Positions 1 through 6,195 of a stretch of DNA of 10,386 nt are shown one piece after another. Made by a program: the position numbers and the translations under genes. Source of the stretch: an uncultured Oscillospiraceae bacterium (GTDB lineage Bacteria; Bacillota_A; Clostridia; Oscillospirales; Oscillospiraceae). The notes beneath the pieces are model-generated. The model saw only the letters and a list, made by a program, of their open reading frames with translations, had not been told where the DNA came from and did no database searches. The stretch spans positions 1-10,386 of the forward strand of contig CAAGIU010000450.1 in assembly GCA_900770015.1 (NCBI GenBank), read 5' to 3'. The first letter of the stretch is position 1. Each line of letters opens with the position of its first letter.

Positions 1-92
1 CTCTCAGTCTGCCCCTATGGGGCAGCCAGCTCTCCCAAAGGGAGAGCCAAGGTCGCTTCGCTCCGAAGAAACGACACCGCCAAATTACAATT
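1..92 (+). repeat. Partial copy (right arm) of a MITE-like hairpin-rich repeat, cut by the window edge
   Basis: This stretch matches the right arm of the complete element at 4744-4836 in the same orientation. Only about half a dozen differences and one single-base length difference are visible by eye. It contains the hairpins GCCCC/GGGGC near 11-23 and GCTCTCCC-AAA-GGGAGAGC at about 30-48, and it ends in the same terminal sequence, CCAAATTACAATT. The left arm, if present, lies before the window. The gltX promoter begins about 20 bp after the repeat ends, so the repeat is part of the upstream region of gltX. It has no coding capacity of its own. Mobility is inferred from the repeat structure only. 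Confidence 0.8.
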
Positions 93-112
93 TTCCTGCG
101 GAGCAAAACCAA

Positions 113-141
113 TTGATTTCCCGGAAACATTATGCTATACT
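113..141 (+). promoter_or_regulatory. Sigma-A type promoter of gltX
   Basis: A -35 element TTGATT (113-118) is separated by 17 bp from a -10 element TATACT (136-141). The -10 is preceded by TGC, which gives an extended -10. Transcription would start near 148, leaving a leader of about 28 nt. The promoter lies inside the longest possible in-frame reading frame (from 17), which argues for the downstream ATG at 176 as the real gltX start. Confidence 0.75.
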
Positions 142-175
142 CTATCCAAAATACTCACAGAAAAGAGGATACATT

Positions 176-1822
176 ATGGATTATCAAGCCTTGGCCGACC
201 TTCTGTTTCCCGATGTCACCGAGACGCCGGAGGAAGTGGAAGCCCGGTTTCCCAAGCGGCAGGTTCGCGAGGGCGCTGTCATCACCCGTATGGCTCCCTC
301 CCCCACCGGATTCGTCCATCTGGGCAATCTGGTGCAGGGTCTGACCTCCGAGCGTATGGCCCACCAGAGCGGCGGCGTTCTGTTCCTGCGGGTGGAGGAC
401 ACCGATGCCAAGCGGGAGGTTCCCGGCGCCGTGGAGGTTCTGATCAACACCCTGAAGCACTACGGCATTGCCTTCGACGAGGGCGCCACCATCGACGGCG
501 ACAGCGGCGATTACGGCCCCTACCGTCAGCGCCAGAGAGCCGCCCTGTACCACGTTTTTGCCAAGAAGCTTGTACAGCAGGGCATGGCCTATCCCTGCTT
601 CTGCACCGAAGAGGAACTCTCCCGGATGCGGGAAAAACAGGAGGCCAGCAAGGAAACCACCGGCTACTACGGCCAGTACGCCATCTGGCGCGACCGTCCC
701 CTGGAGGACGTGAAGGCCCAGCTGGATGCCGGAATGCCCTGGGTGCTCCGGTTCCGCTCCACCGGGGATGTCTCCCGGCAGTTCAAGTTCAACGATCTGG
801 TGAAGGGCGAGCTCACCGTCACGGAAAACAACATCGACCAGGTGCTGCTGAAATCCGACGGCATCCCCACCTATCACTTTGCCCACGCGGTGGACGACCA
901 CCTGATGCAGACCACCCATGTTGTCCGGGGTGATGAGTGGCTGCCCAGCCTCCCCTTCCACATCCAGCTGTTCCAGGCGCTGGGCTTCAAGCTGCCCAAG
1001 TATGTCCACATCGGGCCGCTGATGAAGATGGACGGCAATTCCAAGCGCAAGCTTTCCAAGCGCAAGGACCCCGAGCTGGCGCTGACCTACTACAAGGCAG
1101 AGGGTTTCCCTGTGGAAGCGGTCTACGAGTACATCATGACCCTGCTGAACTCCAACTACGAGGACTGGCGCAGAGCCAACCCCAACGCTCCTGCCACCGA
1201 CTTCAAGTTCAGCCCCAAGAAGCTGAACCCCGCAGGCAACCTCTTCGACTACGCCAAGCTGTGCGATGTCTCCAAGAATGAAATCGCCAAGATGGATGCC
1301 GAAAAGGTCTATACCCTGCTGGTGGAGTGGGCCCGGGAGTTTGACCCCGATTTCGGCGAAAAGCTCTCCGCCGATCCCGTTTTCGCAAAACGGATCCTGG
1401 CCATCGGCCGCGGCGGAAAGAAGCCCCGCAAGGATCTGGCCACCTGGAAGGAAGCCAAGCCGTACATGGGATTTTTCTATGACGAATATCTGGAGGCCCC
1501 GGTGTTTGACGGAAAGTTCGACAAGGCCACCATCGTCCTGGCGCTGGAGAAGTTCCTGGACCGCTACGACGCATCCGACGACTCCGCGGTCTGGTTCGAC
1601 AAGGTCAAGGCAATCACCTGCGAGCTGGGCTTCACCACCGATATGAAGGCCTATAAAGCCAATCCCGAGGTCTTCCCCGGCACCGTCGCCGATGTATCCA
1701 CCTTCCTGCGTCTGGCGGTCACCGGCAAGACCAATTCCCCGGATCTGTACACCGTGATGCAGATTCTGGGATACGATGCGGTTGCTGCCCGTGTGCGCGC
1801 CGCCATCGATTCCCTGAAGTAA
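176..1822 (+). CDS. gltX: Glutamate--tRNA ligase (GluRS), class I, variant clostridial form
   Basis: This cytoplasmic class I aminoacyl-tRNA synthetase attaches glutamate to tRNA-Glu using ATP. The 548-residue protein shows the HIGH-type signature as APSPTGFVHLGN (residues 40-51) and the KMSKS-type signature as KLSKR (292-296). LRVEDTDAKREV and VVRGDEWLPS, both typical of the glutamyl family catalytic domain, are also present. A CFC pair (Cys141, Cys143) sits where many GluRS enzymes bind zinc, but the later Cys/His partners are not evident, so metal binding is doubtful. The start is the ATG at 176: AGAGGA (164-169) lies 6 nt upstream and the promoter at 113-141 rules out the earlier in-frame start at 17. 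The usual GluRS length is about 470-500 residues, so this one is long. Extra sequence is seen at the N-terminus before the signature and in the C-terminal tRNA-binding half. Whether it also charges tRNA-Gln cannot be told from this window. The gene is monocistronic, with its own promoter and terminator. Confidence 0.95.
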   Translation: MDYQALADLLFPDVTETPEEVEARFPKRQVREGAVITRMAPSPTGFVHLGNLVQGLTSERMAHQSGGVLFLRVEDTDAKREVPGAVEVLINTLKHYGIAFDEGATIDGDSGDYGPYRQRQRAALYHVFAKKLVQQGMAYPCFCTEEELSRMREKQEASKETTGYYGQYAIWRDRPLEDVKAQLDAGMPWVLRFRSTGDVSRQFKFNDLVKGELTVTENNIDQVLLKSDGIPTYHFAHAVDDHLMQTTHVVRGDEWLPSLPFHIQLFQALGFKLPKYVHIGPLMKMDGNSKRKLSKRKDPELALTYYKAEGFPVEAVYEYIMTLLNSNYEDWRRANPNAPATDFKFSPKKLNPAGNLFDYAKLCDVSKNEIAKMDAEKVYTLLVEWAREFDPDFGEKLSADPVFAKRILAIGRGGKKPRKDLATWKEAKPYMGFFYDEYLEAPVFDGKFDKATIVLALEKFLDRYDASDDSAVWFDKVKAITCELGFTTDMKAYKANPEVFPGTVADVSTFLRLAVTGKTNSPDLYTVMQILGYDAVAARVRAAIDSLK

Positions 1823-1828
1823 ATACGG

Positions 1829-1876
1829 ATCCCCGGCTGCCTGCAAAAGAAATCGGCCGGGGATTCTTTCTGTTCT
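1829..1876 (+). terminator. Intrinsic terminator after gltX
   Basis: Seven bases after the gltX stop, ATCCCCGGC (1829-1837) pairs perfectly with GCCGGGGAT (1856-1864). The 9-bp stem has an 18-nt loop and is followed by a T-rich tract (TTCTTTCTGTTCTT). The tail runs straight into the -35 element of the next promoter. Confidence 0.8.
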
Positions 1877-1904
1877 TTACAGGACCGGAAAATTGTGTTA
1901 TGAT
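1876..1904 (+). promoter_or_regulatory. Sigma-A type promoter of the pullulanase gene
   Basis: TTTACA (1876-1881), a 17-bp spacer and TATGAT (1899-1904), preceded by TGT as an extended -10. The start of transcription would be near 1911, leaving a leader of about 26 nt that carries the ribosome binding site AGAAGGACGG (1921-1930). No catabolite-repression (cre-like) palindrome was seen next to it. Confidence 0.7.
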
Positions 1905-1936
1905 TCCCTGGAGACAGTAGAGAAGGACGGTTTTTC

Positions 1937-3847
1937 ATGTACCAGAATTATTCATCTCCGGAATTTGAAGAGAAATACACCTATACCGGCACGGATCTGG
2001 GCGCGGCCTGGTCGAAGGAGCAGACCTTCTTTCGGGTCTGGGTGCCCGCTGCCGATTTTGTCACCTTGAATCTCTACCGCAGCGGCGACAGCACCCGGCA
2101 GGATCTGCTGGAGGCGCACCCCATGACATCCTCCGATCACGGCACCTGGACTGTCACAGTGGAGGGCGACTGGAACGGCGTATACTATACCTACACCGTT
2201 TCCAGGGGCGAATCTGTTTCCGAGGCCGTCGATCCCTATGCCCGCGCCGTGGGCGTAAACGGAAAGCGCTCCATGGTGGTGGATCTGGCTTCCACCAACC
2301 CGGAAGGCTGGGACCGGGATCAGGACCCCAACGCCGGAATGCCCATCACCGACTGCGTCATTTACGAGCTTCATGTCCGGGATCTTTCCGCCGACCCCAG
2401 CTCCGGAATCACCCACAAGGGAAAATTCCTGGGCCTGACGGAAACCGGCACCACCACCAGGGACGGACATCCCACCGGACTGGATCACATCAAAAGCCTG
2501 GGAATCACCCATCTGCATCTGCTGCCTGCCTTTGACTATGGCTCCGTGGATGAAGCAGACCCCAAAAACAGGAAATACAACTGGGGCTATGACCCGGAAA
2601 ACTTCAATGTCCCCGAGGGCTCCTATGCCACCGACCCCTGCGACGGAGCGGTGCGCATCCGGGAAATGAAGCAGATGATTGCCGCCCTCCACGAAAACGG
2701 GATCAGCGTGGTGATGGATGTTGTCTACAATCACGTCTACCACACCTTTGAATTCTGCGTCAATCAGCTCGTCCCCGGCTATTTCAGCCGTCAGGATGAC
2801 AGCGGCTGCCTTTCCAACGGCTCCGGCTGCGGCAACGACACCGCCTCCGAGCGCAGCATGGTGCGCAAATACATTGTCGATTCCGTCTGCTTCTGGGCGG
2901 ATGAATACCATATTGACGGCTTCCGGTTTGACCTGGTGGGCCTCATCGATGTGCAGACCATCAATGAAATCATGGCGGCGGTGAAGAAAAAGCATCCCAA
3001 TGTGATTTTCTACGGCGAGGGCTGGGACCTTGCCACCCAGGTGACGAAGCCGGATGTTCCCCTTGCCATTCAGCGCAACGCCCACAGGATGCCCGGCTTT
3101 GCCTTCTTCAACGATACCATCCGGGACACCATGCGCGGCTCCGTTTTCTACTGCCATGAAAAGGGCTTTGCCTCCGACGGCGAGGTTTCCAACGACCATC
3201 TGCTGAACTGTTTCTGCGGGCGTGTTTCCTGGACCTCCGATCCCCGTCAGGTCGTCAACTATGTGTCCTGCCATGATAACCATACCCTGCATGACCGGAT
3301 CGCAGAAGCCCTTCCCAGGGCTGACCACGCAGAGCTGGCAAGACGCTGCCGTCTCACCGCCGCATTCACGCTGCTGAGCTCCGGCATCCCCTTCTTCCAG
3401 GCGGGAGAGGAAATGCTCCGCTCCAAAAAGAGCGTCACCGGAAAATACATTGCCAACAGCTATCGTTCCTCCGACCACATCAACGCCATCAAATGGAACC
3501 GGCTGGGCGACGGCGAAACCGCCGCAACGGTGCGCTATTACCGGGGGCTTCTGGCCCTGCGGCGGAAATACGAGCACTTCCGAATGGGCGATCCGACCCA
3601 GATTGCCCACAGCATCTGCGCCCTGCCCACCCGAATCCCGGCGTTCCTGATCCACGGAAGTCAGCAGCGGCTTCTGTGCGCATTCCATGCCGGAACCACC
3701 CCCGCCGAACTGGAACTGCCCATCGGCAATTGGGACATTCTCGTAAACGATACCACCGCCGGTACGGAATCCCTGGGCAGCGTTTCCGAAAAACTGGTAA
3801 TGCCTCCCCTTTCCGCCTTTGTTCTGGTTCAGCAGAGAATTCGCTGA
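1937..3847 (+). CDS. pulA: Type I pullulanase (alpha-1,6-glucan debranching enzyme, GH13)
   Basis: This enzyme hydrolyses alpha-1,6 branch points in pullulan, glycogen or starch-derived dextrins. The 636-residue protein begins with a CBM48-like beta-sandwich (FRVWVPAADFVTLNLY, about residues 30-50). The pullulanase type I hallmarks YELHVRDLS (143-151) and YNWGYDP (214-220) follow. All four GH13 regions are present: DVVYNHV (261-267), GFRFD with the nucleophile Asp332, YGEGWD with acid/base Glu361, and VSCHDNHTL with Asp447. The C-terminus looks like a short beta domain. No signal peptide or anchor is visible, so it should act in the cytoplasm, on stored glycogen or imported oligosaccharides. 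The start ATG has AAGGA 9 nt upstream. The length fits the AmyX/PulA family. No glycogen genes are adjacent in the window. No clear terminator follows it, so some read-through into the next gene is possible. Confidence 0.95.
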   Translation: MYQNYSSPEFEEKYTYTGTDLGAAWSKEQTFFRVWVPAADFVTLNLYRSGDSTRQDLLEAHPMTSSDHGTWTVTVEGDWNGVYYTYTVSRGESVSEAVDPYARAVGVNGKRSMVVDLASTNPEGWDRDQDPNAGMPITDCVIYELHVRDLSADPSSGITHKGKFLGLTETGTTTRDGHPTGLDHIKSLGITHLHLLPAFDYGSVDEADPKNRKYNWGYDPENFNVPEGSYATDPCDGAVRIREMKQMIAALHENGISVVMDVVYNHVYHTFEFCVNQLVPGYFSRQDDSGCLSNGSGCGNDTASERSMVRKYIVDSVCFWADEYHIDGFRFDLVGLIDVQTINEIMAAVKKKHPNVIFYGEGWDLATQVTKPDVPLAIQRNAHRMPGFAFFNDTIRDTMRGSVFYCHEKGFASDGEVSNDHLLNCFCGRVSWTSDPRQVVNYVSCHDNHTLHDRIAEALPRADHAELARRCRLTAAFTLLSSGIPFFQAGEEMLRSKKSVTGKYIANSYRSSDHINAIKWNRLGDGETAATVRYYRGLLALRRKYEHFRMGDPTQIAHSICALPTRIPAFLIHGSQQRLLCAFHAGTTPAELELPIGNWDILVNDTTAGTESLGSVSEKLVMPPLSAFVLVQQRIR

Positions 3848-3886
3848 AGCATATGTGCCCTCTTGCCAATTTCTGTGGATTTTTCT

Positions 3887-3915
3887 TTGACATTTTGGTG
3901 CACAGTTACTATAAT
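3887..3915 (+). promoter_or_regulatory. Full-consensus sigma-A promoter of the kinase-like gene
   Basis: TTGACA (3887-3892), a 17-bp spacer and TATAAT (3910-3915) match the housekeeping consensus at all twelve positions with ideal spacing. Transcription would start near 3922. The short leader carries AAGGAGG (3931-3937), 7 nt before the ATG at 3945. By sequence this is the strongest promoter in the window. Confidence 0.85.
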
Positions 3916-3944
3916 ATTTATAGATTCAGCAAGGAGGCAATACT

Positions 3945-4553
3945 ATGGAAAAGCGAATCATAACCATCAGCAGAGAATATGGATCAGGCGGACGGACGGT
4001 GGGCCGCATGATTGCCGATCGGCTGGGCATCCCCTTCTATGATAAACAGCTTGTTGAGCAGGTGGCGCAGGAATCCGGATTTGCCGCCAAATACATCGAG
4101 GAGCACGGTGAGCACTCCCCCAGCGGCAGCCGGTTTTCCTACGCCTTCGCCCCCCAGGGTGTTCCGGGTGTGATGAACGGTCTGTCCGCGTCGGATTATC
4201 TGTGGAACGTGCAATGCGATGTGATCCTGCAGCTGGCAGACAACGGCCCCTGCGTCATCGTGGGACGAAATGCCGACTACATCCTCAAAGACAGAGCCGA
4301 TGTGCTCCACGTGTATCTGCACGCCGATATTCCCTTCCGAGCTTCCCGGATTGTCCAGCTTTACGGCGCATCCGACCGCAACCCGGAGGCAGAACTGGCG
4401 GAGCGGGATAAGCGGCGCAGGCTCAACTACCAGCACTACACCGGCAGAAACTGGGGCGTGGCACAAAATTACGACCTCTGCCTCAACACCGGCACCCTGG
4501 GACTGGAACAGTGCGCCGACATCATCGTCCACGCGGCTCAGAACTCCAAATAA
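3945..4553 (+). CDS. Cytidylate kinase-like family protein
   Basis: This 202-residue protein belongs to the cytidylate-kinase-like P-loop family of clostridia. The opening block IITISREYGSGGRTVG (residues 5-20) is the family's nucleotide-binding loop. It has GSGG (13-16), but the usual P-loop Lys-Ser/Thr pair of true CMP kinases is replaced by Arg-Thr. Further family blocks are CVIVGRNADYIL in the middle, a basic stretch (ERDKRRRLNYQHYTGRNWG) resembling the arginine-rich lid, and NYDLCLNTGTLGLEQCADII at the end. The family is assumed to phosphorylate a nucleotide or similar small molecule, but I know of no settled substrate, so the role is open. No membrane segment or signal peptide is seen. 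The start is fixed by AAGGAGG at ideal spacing. The gene is monocistronic, between its own consensus promoter and a terminator. Confidence 0.85.
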   Translation: MEKRIITISREYGSGGRTVGRMIADRLGIPFYDKQLVEQVAQESGFAAKYIEEHGEHSPSGSRFSYAFAPQGVPGVMNGLSASDYLWNVQCDVILQLADNGPCVIVGRNADYILKDRADVLHVYLHADIPFRASRIVQLYGASDRNPEAELAERDKRRRLNYQHYTGRNWGVAQNYDLCLNTGTLGLEQCADIIVHAAQNSK

Positions 4554-4560
4554 AGAAGAA

Positions 4561-4591
4561 GCAGCAGACCTTTCGGGCCTGCTGCCTTTTT
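4561..4591 (+). terminator. Intrinsic terminator after the kinase-like gene
   Basis: GCAGCAG (4561-4567) pairs with CTGCTGC (4579-4585) around a short loop, with possible further CC/GG pairing inside. CTTTTT (4586-4591) follows directly. It begins 7 nt after the stop codon. Confidence 0.85.
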
Positions 4592-4615
4592 GTGCATTTT
4601 CGGGTCAACTCAGCG

Positions 4616-4836
4616 AATTGTAATTGGGCGCACTGGCGCGGTAGCGCCCTTGGCTCTCCCTTTGGGAGAGCTGTCAGCCGAACAGGCTGACTGAGAGGGT
4701 ACCACGTTTGATGGTTGGGCAGCGTCTATTGGAACGCAGGACCCTCTCAGACTGCCCCTTACGGGGCAGCCAGCTCTCCCAAAGGGAGAGCCAAGGTCGC
4801 TTCGCTCCGCAAAAACGATACCGCCAAATTACAATT
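4616..4836. mobile_element. MITE-like non-coding repeat element with terminal inverted repeats
   Basis: The element has terminal inverted repeats: AATTGTAATTGGGCG at the left end against AATTGTAATTTGGCG on the reverse strand at the right end. Its two arms are related by inversion. CTGAGAGGGT (4691-4700) is the exact reverse complement of ACCCTCTCAG (4741-4750), and both arms carry the GGCTCTCCC/GGGAGAGC hairpin. Smaller stems also occur, including GGGCGC/GCGCCC and CAGCC/GGCTG on the left and TGCCCC/GGGGCA on the right. About 40 bp of unpaired centre lies at 4701-4740. No reading frame of note is present. A second, partial copy occurs at 1-92. No clear target-site duplication was found. The element sits between convergent genes, a permissive place for insertion. 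The rest of this gap (4592-4615 and 4837-4872) shows nothing recognisable, and no separate terminator for the minus-strand gene was found. It could be a non-autonomous transposon or a structured repeat of another kind. Confidence 0.75.
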
Positions 4837-4872
4837 TTACAAGCAACTGAACCAAGCTGACATGCATAATGT

Positions 4873-6030
4873 TTAGTTTACGCCCGCGGTTTCCTTCTCC
4901 TGGGCAAAGTGGATGCTGACGCCGTTGACTTCCACGTCTTCATCCGCCTGGATCAGGATGTATTTCACGCCGCCGATGACTCTTGTCTCCACCAGATCGG
5001 TTCTGGTGGGGTCCACCTTAATGGCCACATCCGGGGTGTGCACCTCAAAATGCTTGCTGTCGATGATGTTTTTGGGATGCAGTTCCGCTTCAAAGCCAAA
5101 GGCTTCGTCATACTGGACGCTGAACTTTGCCAGCCCTTCCTGGGAAACGCCGCAGCCGGTGAGCACATCCCTGACAACTTCCTTGTCAATGAGCAGCGGT
5201 TCCGGCACCTTGCTTTCCTTGTGCAGCTCGATCCTCTCACAGAGCTGCTCATGGACCGTCTGAACCACATCCATGCTGCATTCGTCTCCCAGAGCGGTGG
5301 TCAGCAGGGCTTCAAAGCACTTTTTCTGCTCCGCTGCGGGCTTGGGAATGGGCGCGTTGAACAGCGCCTCCACCAGAGCCTGCTGATGCTCTTTGACGTT
5401 GCGGGTATAGTAGAGGGCGTTGTAGATGTTGGTGGAGCGGTTGTCAAAGGCCGGGAACAGGAAACCGAGCTCCGGCGCGGCAACGGGCTGGTTCATGGTG
5501 CCATCGTGGAAGGCCTTGTCCTCGGGCACATAATGCAGATTGGCCTTTGTCTCCTTCACGGGGCAGATGGCGCAGACAAGATAGGTGTAGCTTTCCTCAG
5601 AGGAATCCTTCTGGGTGAAATCGTCCTTGCTCTTAAAGGGAACATCATAAGTATCGCAGCCCAGCAGGATCAGGTAATTCCCCTCCCAGACCACCGATTC
5701 GATGATCTTCTGATAGAGGGATTGGCGCAGCTCCTCGTCCTCCAGCTTTGTCTTGCGCAGATCCATCAGCAGGCCATGCTCCGCAGAACCCGCAACCTGG
5801 GCGGTTTTGAAGCTGATGTCGATGAGATTTCGCCCCACGGAGCCGGACAGGGCCTTGCGCAGGATGGCAAAATACTTATCGGCCTCATTTTCCGGCATGA
5901 TGCCGGTGCTGGCCCGGTACTCCGAGATGATCTCCTTGTTGTCATTGACAAAGCAGCCGTAGATGGCCGTCATATTGCTTCTGTCCCGTCTCAAATGACG
6001 GCGGATCTCTCCGATTTCTTTTTCAGTCAT
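4873..6030 (-). CDS. DUF4317 domain-containing protein of unknown function
   Basis: The 385-residue soluble protein matches what I recall of the DUF4317 family of Firmicutes. Its N-terminus, MTEKEIGEIRRHLRRDRSNM, followed by IYGCFVNDNKEIISEY, is characteristic. No catalytic motif, membrane segment or signal peptide is evident. The composition is acidic and mixed, with a middle region (LLGCDTYDVPF, YLVCAICPVKE) that looks like a folded domain, and a C-terminal part rich in short beta-like stretches. Two in-frame ATGs are available. The one at 6036 lies only 2 nt after GAGG, whereas the one at 6030 has an 8-nt gap and matches the family's usual beginning, so 6030 is preferred. The gene is transcribed from its own promoter (6063-6092), downstream of the pgsA terminator, and stands alone. 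The function is unknown and the context offers no clue. Confidence 0.85.
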   Translation of the reverse strand: MTEKEIGEIRRHLRRDRSNMTAIYGCFVNDNKEIISEYRASTGIMPENEADKYFAILRKALSGSVGRNLIDISFKTAQVAGSAEHGLLMDLRKTKLEDEELRQSLYQKIIESVVWEGNYLILLGCDTYDVPFKSKDDFTQKDSSEESYTYLVCAICPVKETKANLHYVPEDKAFHDGTMNQPVAAPELGFLFPAFDNRSTNIYNALYYTRNVKEHQQALVEALFNAPIPKPAAEQKKCFEALLTTALGDECSMDVVQTVHEQLCERIELHKESKVPEPLLIDKEVVRDVLTGCGVSQEGLAKFSVQYDEAFGFEAELHPKNIIDSKHFEVHTPDVAIKVDPTRTDLVETRVIGGVKYILIQADEDVEVNGVSIHFAQEKETAGVN

Positions 6031-6038
6031 TTTCATTA

Positions 6039-6042
6039 CCTC
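6039..6042 (-). promoter_or_regulatory. Ribosome binding site deciding the DUF4317 gene start
   Basis: On the minus strand GAGG at 6042-6039 lies 2 nt from the first ATG (6036) and 8 nt from the second (6030). Only the second spacing is normal, which shortens the protein by two residues. Confidence 0.65.
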
Positions 6043-6055
6043 GACGATAAAATTG

Positions 6056-6082
6056 CCTGCTGATTATAGCATAACCAGCAGG
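6056..6082. promoter_or_regulatory. Imperfect 27-bp palindrome over the -10 element, candidate operator
   Basis: Outer arms CCTGCTG (6056-6062) and CAGCAGG (6076-6082) are perfect inverses. The inner TTAT/ATAA also pairs, so 11 of 13 positions around the centre (6069) are symmetrical. The predicted transcription start is at its downstream edge, so the mRNA would not contain both arms. That favours a protein-binding site over an RNA hairpin. A hairpin acting on read-through from pgsA is the alternative, but the T-tract after it is weak. The regulator, if any, is unknown. Confidence 0.4.
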
Positions 6083-6092
6083 AAAAATCCAG
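6063..6092 (-). promoter_or_regulatory. Extended -10 promoter of the DUF4317 gene
   Basis: On the minus strand TATAAT (6068-6063) is preceded directly by TGC, an extended -10 element. The -35 region is poor: the best match at 17-bp spacing is TGGATT. Transcription would start near 6056, about 26 nt before the chosen ATG. The -10 lies in the middle of a 27-bp imperfect palindrome (6056-6082), reported separately. Confidence 0.65.
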
Positions 6093-6160
6093 TAGTTTTC
6101 TATGGGCGTATCCAGTAAACACAGCAAGCAGGCAGCTTGTGGGTTTTCGTACCGCGCTAT

Positions 6161-6190
6161 GAAAAGGAAACGCCCCGCAAAAACGGGGCG
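6161..6190 (-). terminator. Intrinsic terminator of the prmC-recA-recX-rimO-pgsA operon
   Basis: Read on the minus strand, CGCCCCG (6190-6184) pairs with CGGGGCG (6177-6171) around a 6-nt TTTTTG loop. TTTCCTTTTC (6170-6161) follows. It begins 5 nt after the pgsA stop codon. Confidence 0.9.
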
Positions 6191-6195
6191 CTGCG

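Noticed and set aside
17..175. In-frame N-terminal extension of gltX by 53 codons from an ATG at 17
   Set aside because: It would translate the repeat arm and the promoter. The peptide has no GluRS similarity, and the ATG at 176 has a good ribosome binding site and the family's expected N-terminus.
155..1846. Long open frame antisense to gltX (563 codons)
   Set aside because: Its product is low-complexity, rich in Gly, Val, His and Gln, with no known domain. It mirrors the codon bias of gltX, a common shadow in GC-rich genes.
1952..3688. Long open frame antisense to the pullulanase gene (578 codons)
   Set aside because: The opposite strand encodes a full set of GH13 motifs. The antisense product shows shadow-type composition and no ribosome binding site was recognised.
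4909..6063. Long plus-strand open frame opposite the DUF4317 gene
   Set aside because: It is a shadow frame in the same codon register pattern as the other antisense frames, with no domain, while the minus-strand protein belongs to a known family.
6117..6147. Hairpin CAAGC-AGGCA-GCTTG followed by GGGTTTT as a plus-strand terminator
   Set aside because: The stem is only 5 bp and no plus-strand gene ends here. The real terminator for this gap is on the minus strand at 6161-6190.
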